A stretch of 64,000 nt of DNA from Prinsepia uniflora (taxonomy: Eukaryota; Streptophyta; Magnoliopsida; Rosales; Rosaceae), in NCBI GenBank assembly GCA_032719365.1, contig CM064870.1, positions 25,548,738 to 25,612,737 on the forward strand. Reading direction: 5' to 3'. Made by a program: the position numbers and the translations under genes. The notes under the pieces were generated by a model that was given only the letters and a program-made list of their open reading frames with translations, made no database searches and was not told the origin of the DNA. Of this stretch, positions 35,182 through 46,144 are shown in pieces; position 1 is the first letter of the stretch, and every line of letters starts with the position of its first letter.

Positions 35182-36960
35182 TGTAACGACCCATCCCGAA
35201 TTTCGGGATTAGATTAGTGACTAATCATGATTAGGGAGGTTAATCAGTGATTAGTTGGGTGAAATCGGACGAACGATGCAAAATGACCGTTTTACCCCTA
35301 GTCATGGGTAAAATATTGACTTTTCATTTGGGCGGTCAAATGGACTTTGACCAATGACTATGACGTAGTTCAGGATGTCACGAGTTCATAGACTGGTGGC
35401 ACGTTCGATTCCGACATTCGAGGAAAAAGTTATGACGTTCGGAAGTTCAAGGGCAATTTGGTAATTATGGTTAAAAAGAGGCAAATGTTGACTTTTTGAC
35501 TGGGAGGTCCGATGGTCGAGGGCCGAAGACCGTTACGTAGATCGGGGTGATACGAATCCATAGACAGGCGGCACGCTGAAATCGGACTTCGAACGGGAAA
35601 GTTATAGGTCATGAAAGTTCGATTTCACTATACACGTACTTCGAGGCGATGATGAAGTGGGCTATTCTGATTGGCCAGATATTTTAAATGGGATCTATGG
35701 ATGAGTGACAAGTGTCACTCATCCCATTGGTCAATCCCCTAATTTGTGGATCTAGTTAATTAAATAATAATATCCTTATTATTTTATAATTCCCATTTAT
35801 CTCATCTCTAATCCTAGCCATCCATTCCATCCCTCAATCAATCATCACCATCCATCTCATCTCTCCCCATCTGATCAAACTCCATCATCTCTGTGTTATA
35901 TCACAACCCGAAACCCCATTTTCTTTCCCTCCATACAAACACATATATCCCCCACCTTCATCGTCCATCTTGTGTGTGTGTTACCTTGAGTGTGACTGAG
36001 GGAGTGTGACGGGCTGAGAGTGGCAAGGAACGGTGGGCCATGACGGCGGTCCACGGTGGAGGAACGGTGAACCTGCGAGGTAGGTTGGGTTCAAATTCGA
36101 GTTTTTGGATTTAAAGGTTTTGGATCGATTCTAACGTACGGGTTGGCTTTAGGGTGAGCTAAAGAGGATTTCTGGATTGTTTTCGAGTGCTTGGACGGCC
36201 GGGAAGCACGGCGGAGGGAGGTTGCAGCCGCCGTCACCATTGTTGATCCATGGAGGTACGGTTTTCTTTCGAGTTGGGTGTTTTTAATTGGGAAAACGAT
36301 AGGAAATGAGATTAGGATCATATAGGAATTAAAAAGGAAGGAAAGGGATTGAAAATGGACGACTTAGGGCCTTGAACCGGTCCAGACCGGTTCGGCTGGT
36401 TCAAACCAGTCAAACCCGGTCTGACCAAGCATGATGATGATGAATAGTGCCCGCACGTGGGCTTCACGCGCATGAACTTCATTGGGCGCGTGGGGGCACG
36501 TGAACAGTAATTTGGGAATGTCTTCAACACGTGAAATCTTCTATTCGATGTAACGAACATTTTGGGACTAGTTTCGTGTCGATCGGACACCGTCTCGATA
36601 ATGTTCGGGGCATCGGAAGGTTTAGGATAGGGATTAAAAATAGTTAAAAATTCCGGAAAATTACGGGGCTTTAGTGGGAGGTTAATTAAGTAGTTAGTAA
36701 CCTTCTATTACGATTTGGACAGGTTTGGAAGTCCCGGTGATAGTGGTGAGGCCCGGGAAGGCCTATGGCACGTGTATCGAGGCACATCGTTAGACAGTCT
36801 GTGAGTGGACTTTGGTTTTATGAATCTTATGCATGCATAACTGGTTTTTATGGATTATGATTGTGATTATATGATGTTGATTTGGATATTGGTGAATTAT
36901 ATGGTTTCATGCATGGCATATCCCATGGTAATCTCGGGGGGATTGGGATGGGTCGTGTCA
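35182..36960 (+). mobile_element. Solo LTR, family A, with internal deletion
   Basis: It starts TGTAACGACCCATCCC and ends GGGTCGTGTCA, with perfect TACCA duplications. At 1779 bp it is about 1.2 kb shorter than the 4910 copy: after the CTGTGAGTGGAC motif (about 36798-36809) and about 100 bp of the module, the sequence jumps near 36915 to the terminal block. The tandem array and the TCCACTCACAG partner are lost. The hairpin GGATGAGTGACA-AG-TGTCACTCATCC is intact at 35699-35724. Confidence 0.9.
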
Positions 36961-39749
36961 TACCAGAGTTCATGTAGGCCATCCTGTCCCTGAGTTCCAA
37001 GCTCTCTGAATAACCGAACCCTCTAAACCACTATGTACTAGCGCACATGATTCGATGTCCGGTCCTCATACTCAACGTAATATCAACATCGAACCCTGTT
37101 CGACTAACATATCATATCATGTCTCTTATCACCCAATGCTATCGCTGCCAACTGTGCACTGCTCACAAGCGCATCCATAACTAATCATAAGCTTGATCAA
37201 GGACTGCCCTCAGGCTATGTCCAACCACGTACAAATCCACACTCCAAACACAGCTCTGATCTGATCGACTCATCACATGGCTAATATGCCAATCATGGTC
37301 CAAAACTGGAACCCTTCTACCTGATCTTTGCAACGAATAGACCACATTATACTCAACTTCCTCTCTGTGTCCTTATGGTTACCTGATCAACTCCAGAGAT
37401 AATCCAGCTAGTTCACTAACCAATCTCATTCCATGGTTCATTCCAAAGGTCAACTGACTCACGTCACCAAGACGTACCAATCTCGAACCTGTCGGCTACC
37501 TACCATTGTCCAACAACACTCCATGGTAATCCACCACCAATACAGTCTCCCTATTTGGAGAGATAACGAACCTGCCAATAGCCTACTCAAGGTGTCGGCT
37601 ATTCATCTTTTCCTGAGTGATACTCAATGTATCATCTCATTTGCCACGGGGAAAACCTCTACCCAATTTTCACTGCCACTCATCCTATCCGAGTGATTCC
37701 AATCTCAAAGTCCTGGTCGGCTAGCATTAATCCCAAACTAGCCCGATCCACAACCAACTCGGTCTATACTCAATTTGATCATCCCGATTGGCTCTCATCG
37801 TGATCCATAACCTAAATCGGTCCAAAACATCTTGATGCCTAAGCACCTCGGCTCACATGTACTGCGATACTCAATCGCCTCAACCTATATTCATCTCAAT
37901 CCTCTCAACCTACCGAGGGTCCATACTAGATCTCTTGGTGAGCATCACATGACCCATGACACATAGTAGGGAATAGTTATTCCGTACTAGCTCACTATCC
38001 AGTTATCTCGTCGATACTAACTTCCGAAGTTTCATCAAATTTCCATAGATAACACTGGGGCTCTCATCAATGACATACCAAGCCGACAGATTCCCAAATT
38101 CACTAAGTTGAGTTACAGGCTTCTCAAACTCTCAAATCTCTCGGTATCTCCTGAAAAAATGGGTGCAACGTGCGTTAAGTACCCGGAAAACCTCATCTAG
38201 ACGTGGCAACCACAACCCTTTCCGATAGCACATCGGGAGCTCAAGCACAGCCTAAAACTCATTCCAACCTCACTAGGCTAACTGGGGACATCACAACATG
38301 TCCCACGTCTCTCACGACCATACAACAGGGTAGTCCTAGCCTCCAAGACGTCACTCACGCAGACATTAACTACGTGTCCTGAAACCCAATATGTCTTAGT
38401 TCAAGGCCTTACCTGCCTTTTATCATACCGTTTATGCACCTCCAATAGGTGATTCCATCACCATACCCGTCGACATACTAGCTATCATGTCCCAACTCTA
38501 CGGGATCAACTCCTGCACCTAACACTAGTGAAATCCGTCCATGGATAACTAGGGTGCCTGTCACCCATCCAGGCATACGTCGTGCCTTTCGTAAACCAAC
38601 CGAACTCCATCTCACCTAGACGCTAGGGATCCTATCTGTCCCACACTGCGATCTCTACCACCGTGACTCGCACGTCGGTCACTTAAGGCTTGGAGCTTGA
38701 AGAAACCCTTGTCTAAGCGCCTTAAGTACATGAACCCCATGACACCTCTGTGTCGTCCATAACCATTTGATCGTTGGGGAATTCCGTTAAACTTATCTCC
38801 CTATGAGATGCCACATCTTCACTCGAGTCTTATTTTCAAGACTCGACCCAAACCGATAAAGCCTATCTGCCACATCTTCACTCGAGTCTTACTCTCAGAA
38901 CGATCTGAATCTAACCGAAAATCACTGCCTGTATTGAGTAATACTCACCTACTCCTACACCAAATGTAGGAACCTCATCTCTCAGTAATGTGTCGGGTTG
39001 CCAGCATGACTGACGAATCCTCATCATCTCAATCGTTACTAGGCCATGAGCATAGCATAACCACAACCTCTACTCGTACCTAGACAAGACTAGGGCATAT
39101 ATAACATAAGAATGATCCTCAAAAGTCACCCAACTCTCAATAGTCACTTCCAAGTCCGTCAATGAAATTTTTTGTCACAATCTTTGTGCAAACCAATCCA
39201 AGAAATGCCCCGCTATCGAGACTCCGTACTCATGCGGGCAACTCACCCAATGTACCAACCGCTCAACGCGTAGAATCCACCGATCGGATCACCCTGGAAT
39301 CTGATCCACAAGTACCACTCTCCTGGTAACTTCTCCAACTAAACTCAACTCAGGTTGTCCACGACCTCAGTGCTTACCTCAGCACGTCAGGATAGATGTG
39401 CAACAGTAACTCGGCTCTGAGGGTCTCGTCCACTTGTAAGTCTACGGCCTCCAGTCATTGAGCCCACAAGGAACTTAGCCCTACTTAGTGTCTAACACTA
39501 CTCAACCATGGTATCCCATGCCAATCAAAATCCATCTGGGATCCAACACACTGAAACATGGCATACTATGCCAATCGAAAACCACGACATACCAAGCCTA
39601 CAAAATCTAGGCTAAACAAAAACCCATAGATAGGTTCATTCCTGCCTAACTTTCCTATTCCTACCCTCACTACCAGGTTGATAATGGGCTGTCCTAACTG
39701 TAGAAACATCACATCCTGCACATGTGCAACACTCTGAGAGCAAAACTCT

Positions 39750-39761
39750 GCTCTAATACCA
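39750..39761 (-). other. Primer-binding site of family C element, one mismatch
   Basis: The minus strand reads TGGTATTAGAGC, next to the 5' LTR end at 39765. The usual C is replaced by T, consistent with decay. Confidence 0.8.
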
Positions 39762-39764
39762 AAC

Positions 39765-41828
39765 TGACATGACCCATCCCTAATCCCTCGGCATTATCGT
39801 GGGATGTGTCTGCTTCCATTTGACACCGCATGTCAGACCTGGGATAAAATCGTAACCCGTTCAGGGTTACCTAAAGTACGCCAGGATCTATGGCGGCATG
39901 CAATGTCTCAAACTCTGTTACAGTCCACATCCGAAATCAACCAAAAGGGAGCCAAAACAACAAAACGTGTGAGTGGACAAAAATAAGCATTTATTAAAAA
40001 CCTATCCAATTTCACCTCAAACGGGGTCTGAAGCCCCAATAGGGCCCTTGGCCCGAAACATGGTTTCCAATGGACTCACTCCCGGAGTCCATTATTTTTC
40101 TCTCTTTCGATTGGTTCACAAGCCCAAAATCATTTCAATAGGGTCTTAAGCCTGATCTACATTCTCACGAAAATCCGCAAATAATTCATTTTCACACCAT
40201 GATCAAAGTCACAAATCATCATTCAAATCACTATGCAATCATTACATTTAAAACCATGTTTATAAAACATTAAAACATATATGCATGCATCATTTAGAAA
40301 GAAAAGTCTACTCATACACTGTCCGTGATGCGCGCCTGCAATCCGCGTCATAAGCCATTCCGGGACCAATCGATACTTTTCAGGACGTCCGGACCTATCC
40401 AAATCACACTCAAAGGTTACTACCAACCTATACAAGTCCAAACTATAAACCCTCAAAACACCCAGAACAGTCAACGTATCCCAAACACGATTCTCGAGGC
40501 TAAAAACCTCTATTTGACTAATCAAACGATCTTTGATCGACCTGAAACCACCATCATTGGATTTAGATCGTCGAAACCTTTCAAATAAGACTAGTGTCAC
40601 CTCGAAATTAATGCCCACATGCCCCCACGCGAGGTCAATCAAGGTCAATGCTGGCCAAAAGTCAACGACTGACGTCACATTGATGTCATGTTTGACAGAT
40701 ATGACATGTATCAGAACTGACAGTGCCACGTGTCAGCTAGCCACGTGTCAGCTAGCCATTGGTCCACGTGTCTGACACCTAACATGCTGACTGGACCTGA
40801 CAGCATGCCATTTGTCGGTCTATGAATGGTCCATGCAGCTGATAGCTTTGACAATTGATGACATCATCAGATGACGTCATCGTCGTCTTCCTCTCCCCCC
40901 GTGGACCTGGCCTTTTGCGACTGGTCGAACAGACCCACAGCCTGACCCAGTCCGTTATTCCTCCTCCAACCACCAAACCATACCATTTTCATCCCTATTG
41001 ACTCGTCTAACACCTAGAAAACGTCCTAGAACCTCAAAATTATAAGAAAAGGGCTACGCTCTACCTGCCCAAGCTTGACACCTCATGACCATCTTCAAAC
41101 CGACAACTAGGGCTGCTCAGTCGTCTAATCCTCTTGCTTTTGATCCTTTCCAGCTCACACGACCTCAGTGCACATCACCAAATTATCATAAACCCCCCCT
41201 AATTGTCTGAATCGAAAGATCGAATTTTCAAAAGAAAACGGGTTTCGGGTTTACATGGGTTTTCTGGGCTATTCCGCCTTCCACGGCGGTCCTGTTGCCT
41301 CCCACAACGTCTCTCAGTCCCTCACTCACCCTTAGTCACTCTCTTGGCCTCAACCCAAATTGAAAATGGGGAAGGGGGAGGATTTTAGGGTTTTTGGGTT
41401 TGGTTGAATGAAAGAGAGAAAAAGGAGAGATATGCATGATTGAAAAGGGATGGGCAATGGATGAGTGACACTTGTCACTTATCCATTGGGCTTGACCAAA
41501 ATATCTGGGCCCACAAGAGACAAATGTCCACCTGCCTCGTAATTCGTGCAATAGTACCCAAAACCATTCGTGACCCGTAACTTTTTTCATGATGTCTGAT
41601 TTCGACATGCTGCCTTTCTACGGACTTGTATCAACTCGATCCATGTACCAATCCTCGGTTCTCGTGCATTTGACCTCCCGGGTTAAAAGTTAACTTTTTA
41701 CCCTCGTTTAGGGGTAAAATCATCATTTCACCCTAAGTGTCTGACAATCCTCGAATAATTCCCGATTAGTCTCCCTAATCCTCAATTAGTCCATAATTAA
41801 TCCCATAAGTTTGGTACGGGTCGTTACA
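39765..41828 (-). mobile_element. 5' LTR of family C element
   Basis: The plus strand starts TGACATGACCCATCCC and ends GGTACGGGTCGTTACA. It matches 19575-22315 in order but is shorter (2064 bp): the segment that holds the 20205-20412 array is missing between about 40010 and 40030. It contains a TGAGTGGACAAAA motif near 39970, a hairpin at 41455-41488 and the CACGTGTCAGCTAGCCA duplication near 40727-40757. The right flank GATAGGTCC is the same junction as at 22316. Confidence 0.8.
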
Positions 41829-44078
41829 GATAGGTCCACGTGGGTGGTCTCCCTAAAGAGTCTAGTTGTGGGCCTTCGGTCCCTGATTTTCGTACCAGTG
41901 GTCCTTCATGCTCTTGTGATTGTTGTCATAAAAGCCCTTCCTCTTACCTGAGTATGATTTGTGCTTGTACGATCAGCCAGACTGATCAATCGTATAATGA
42001 GACTTGCTCGACTGAGTGGGTTGAGAGGCTGGGTAGGTAGGACCGACGTGCTATTTTCACCACTGGTGAAGTGTTGAAAAACTCAACCTTCGCATGGATA
42101 GCGACTTGTTTTATCAGTTTGTTGTAGTCTTCCCAACCCATGGTGATTCTTTCACTCAAATTCTCGTAATTCCAAGCTCTATCTAATTCTGCACATTTAT
42201 CACAAAATTGATTATTTTCTTTTATTGTTTGGCATTTTTACATTAATACATAAGCATAAAGAGTATAAAATGATGCTTAATTCAAGGCTTATCACTAGGT
42301 CTCCTTTTCTTGAGTATGGGGTAATCTTAAGCGCCTTCACTTCTGATTCATGTCAATACGAGCAATGAAGGGACTGGCATTAGCCTTCGGCTTAGGAAAT
42401 GGCCTTGTTTTGCCTTTTTCCACCTCCAATCTCCAGACACACTGGAGCAATTGCTGGACAATGCCATCGGGTGGCAGCAGATTTGGACCCCAATTGGTCG
42501 GCGATGGGTCGTCGACTCCTACCATTGTGACTCGATCGGGGAAAATCAGTTTTATGCAACCTGTGTGGCTGACTTGGCAGCCGGTTACTCGACTACCTCC
42601 TCTACGTGTTGGAGTTGGCCTTTGGGGGTTTAGTCTTTTTGGATCATGGGTACCTTTTATTGAGCTAACCTCATCAGAGATAACTCTAAAGGGTTTGCCC
42701 TCCCACCGACCGTATGGGCAAAGGAGGTTAGTTAAGAACCTTTGGATCATTAGTCTAACTGTGTTAGCCAAGTTGGCTCAATGGGGTATAATCGTCGATT
42801 TAGAAGTTCTCAGGCATCCTAGAAGATCTGGACACCTGAAGGGCCAACGTTGTTGGTGGGACGAACGAGAAAATGCCCAGTGAGGTCGGCTCAATTAGTG
42901 CCCTACTTGGCATGCTCGGCGAGTGCCTAGTCGGAAATGGCACGCTACTCCCATAGCTCATCCTAGGTAGTATGGAGTAGGGCAAACTTTCTCTTGTATT
43001 GTTCTCTAAACACTTAACTCATGCTTTCGGCTGCAAGGTTGTTCTTCCAGAGTTTGGTGAATGCCTGGCGGAGGTCATTCATCAGCCTAAGCATATCCAC
43101 CTGTGACGGATGGGGCTCGGTTGGCGTTTTGCTCCCTGAACAGAAGGTATCGTTCAACTTACCCTTATCTTGCTTGGTAGACATAGTGATCGGTAGGAAG
43201 ATCTGAAAAGGTATGTGAGCTAGTATGAGTACTTAGCCAGTTTTTCCATAAACGATACCAAATGTTTGATCCAAAAATGGACCTAACGAGGGATTGTCAT
43301 TGCTGAATGCTAGAAATCTTCTTCTATTCGTCGGGATGACTTGCGGGGGAGTAAGAAGAGTACTTAGCACCGATGGCATCGGTGCCAACCTAGAAGACAT
43401 CGATGCTTAAGTCAATAAAGTAGATGGAGACTAGATACAATGTAGGAATCTTGAGGTTAGTAAATAGTGAATGCACATTTTCTGGGGTAAAGTGTCTCAT
43501 ATTCATAATGGCGGTAAACGGGTCGAAACCCTAATAATGTAAGGTTCAAGTGATTGCGTAGATGTCGTCATGTGTCCCAAGATGTTGGATGGATGGAAGT
43601 GATTTGCTAGAGGGCACGACCGTGCTTTTACCTCAAGAGTAAGTGATTACTTGTTGGTGCCAACTGTGATTCGCGATGGGTTAAGTCGGCAGCCCTAGGT
43701 TGACAAAGGTGCCTTGGTCGACAGTATGACCAAATCGGTAGGTTGGCCTCAGATCCGTCCTCTGGTGGCATATTCCTGTCAACAGCTATCAAAACAACCA
43801 TCCTTGGCTCTTGACAGTGGTTCTAAGCAGCTCTTCGGTAGTTGGTTGGAACGGTATAAACAAGTCGTATTGCATCTGAAAAGCTTTTAAACCTAGCAAT
43901 TTAGAGTTTCAATCTGCAAACTGGTGAGAGCCAAGATATCTTTGATGAACTTTGTAAAATCCTCTTTAGCCCCAACTTGGCTAGTAATATCCTCTACTAC
44001 TCCATCGCGTGGTAGCTCTATGTCAACTTGAAGAATTGGTATCACAAATATCGTCTCTTGAGAAAGATTCCTACTAGT
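41829..44078 (-). pseudogene. 5' leader and gag remnant of outer Tat-type element
   Basis: Directly inside the LTR at 44079-45682. Near 43655-43670 the minus strand reads GTTGGCACCAAC, resembling the GTTGGCGCCGTCTGTGGGAA-type sequence that precedes gag in plant Tat elements. Short broken frames follow (for example 42337-42771 with no clear domain, and the 41829-42355 block with ITMGWEDYNKL). Continuity with 17903-19574 is shown by the block shared at 41829-42355, 22316-22845 and 19085-19574. No intact reading frame remains. Confidence 0.55.
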
Positions 44079-45682
44079 GCCAGATTATATTCCTGCCCAA
44101 AATATTTTTCCCATTTTAGGAGTCGAATTACTGAGGCAACTTTATTGGATCTCCGCACGGAGCCTATTTTGTGAAGCGAGGGGCGGATCACTAATAGTGT
44201 CTATTTTTGTTAGTTATGTGTTGCGAGTGATGCTGAATGGTTGAGAGTGATGGACCTTTAGCTACGGTCGTTCCCTAAATGGGCAGACCAGAAAGTAAGT
44301 AGGTCTTTCAATTCAAGTGCAGGTGTGCCACTAGTAGAAGCTACTACTAGGCAGTGTAGATAAATTATGTTTTCGACCTAAGAACCTTTCTTCTGATCAG
44401 AGCGATCATGACGCAAGTGGACAAGATTATTTTGCGCTGTTCTTTTCTTTTCCTTTCTCAAGGACTTTAATATTTGTCTTTCCATCGTAGTCCAGGTTCA
44501 GTTATTTCACCATGATATTCTTATTGGCGAAATTGTTATTTCAGTGGTCAAGTGCCTAGAGGTCCCAAGTTCCCTTAAGTCAAATGCAAAGTATTCAGAC
44601 CAATATTCAAAGATGATGTCCCGACTTGGATAGTCGTGAACAACACTTAGATGGTGTATCTTGAATACCAATGACTATGTAAGAAAATCAGTTTGTATTG
44701 AAATGAAAATGGAACCACAAATATTGGAATGTAAACTTACTGGAATTGAATTGAGCAACAACTGAAATTAAAAGTACATAAAATTAAATTATTTCTTTTG
44801 CATTCGCCCAAATCAAGTAAGAAATTTCAGAAATTATCAACTGAAATGAATATTAGTCGGAAATCATGTCATGAGATGGCAGAGCAGTCAAATGCGACAG
44901 AAAAATGTCGAAACGCAGGTCTGGACACCTCAGTGACCGGCTATGAACTAGCAGTTGGGATAACTTTTCGTGAATTGATAGTTGGGATGACTTTTCGTGA
45001 GCCGGTAGTCAAGATAACTTTTCGTGAGCTAGTAGTCAAAATAATTTACCCTTATGAAAATGTTTAGTTAGAAAGAAGGTTAATATTTTGCGAGCCTCAA
45101 CGACTATCTATGAAGAGATAGTTGGAATGAGATTAACCCTTATGACAATGTTTAGTAAAAGAAGAAGGTTAATGCAGGGAATGAAGCTACCATTATGACA
45201 TTGCTGCTAGAGCAGTCAAAAAGACGACTAAGAGTTTACATAAATGACTCGAGAAGATGAGAAGAGAAACTGCATCTTTATTTCTAGGTCAAAAGAAACA
45301 GTTTTTGCCACAAGGGCGAGCCCTTGTTAAACTATGAAAGTGTTCATAAGTTCATAAATTGATGAATATCAATTTGTTGAATTTGATTGGTTGATTGTTG
45401 GTCTTTTGAGAAGCTGAGTTCTTCTCATTTTATAGGCGGCGAGGAAGTTGATCAAGTTGTAAAGTTGAGTCTCTAATGAGTCCCATATTGCCTTTATTTT
45501 TTTTTTCCATTGAAAACCTCTTGCTTACCTTCATTTTCTTCGCGTCATATCCGTACCTGCTTTCTTTTTCTTCACTTTCTAAATAGTCGCTTGGACTGAA
45601 TTTCTATATGTTTTGAATCTTTAATTCCTTCGGGCCATCGGTTTTTTGCCCAAACGGGATTTGTTTGGACTAAATACTAACA
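44079..45682 (-). mobile_element. LTR of outer Tat-type element (probable 5' LTR)
   Basis: About 1.6 kb matching 170-1803 in the same orientation. The plus-strand end is ACTAACA at 45682; on the minus strand the LTR starts TGTTAGT. Several short blocks inside (45010-45130) contain tandem variants of GGGATGACTTTTCGTGAG, which also occur at 1100-1165 in the other copy. It marks the right border of the nested repeat block and the beginning of the gene island. Confidence 0.6.
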
Positions 45683-46144
45683 TTGTTTTTTTTTTTTCTG
45701 AATGAATTAGTTGTGGTCTGCCGTGTGCATTTCATATTTCATTTTTTATGAGTTAGTTTGCCTTTGTGTTCTCATTGGCCCCCCATTAACATACTTTATC
45801 TCCAACCCTCAGGGGTCCAAGAGCACCCCACTCTTTCCCGCCACCAACACATCAAATCAAAAAGTGGGGCAGCTATTAAAAAGTATGGCCACGACCATAC
45901 AGAGATCCAACAATTTGAAAATGACATTTGTATCCTCCTGTTATCACATTCCAAATTTATTACATGAGAAAACGAAATCTTTAGCCTCTATATTATAAGA
46001 TCATTTAGACAAATGACCAAAAACAATAATGCGACTTATTATTCTTATATCAGTGTTAAAAAAAATATACAACAAAGTAGAGAAGACTATATATTCTTAC
46101 GGTTACCAAAGAAGATATGAGCCTTAATATAATTGGAGTGTATT
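45683..46144. other. Intergenic, downstream of pectin methylesterase gene
   Basis: AT-rich sequence without a recognisable gene or repeat. It should contain the 3' UTR and polyadenylation site of the minus-strand gene; no single signal stands out. Confidence 0.5.

Larger units (their letters stand above)
34346..39764 (-). mobile_element. Internal region of family C element (non-coding), interrupted by a solo LTR
   Basis: It lies between the polypurine tract next to 34345 and the primer-binding site at 39750-39761. Removing the solo LTR at 35182-36960 leaves about 3.6 kb with no open frame over 90 codons and no recognisable gag or pol motif. It is therefore another LARD-like element, older than the one at 23054. 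The minus strand is the transcribed orientation. Confidence 0.7.

Noticed and set aside
40223..40729. 168-codon minus-strand open frame
   Set aside because: It lies in a family C LTR; a related broken version occurs at 20722-21039, but no domain is recognisable and LTRs of this type are not expected to code.
42350..42883. 177-codon plus-strand open frame
   Set aside because: It is antisense to the gag remnant of the outer element and overlaps a 144-codon minus-strand frame; no recognisable domain on the plus strand.
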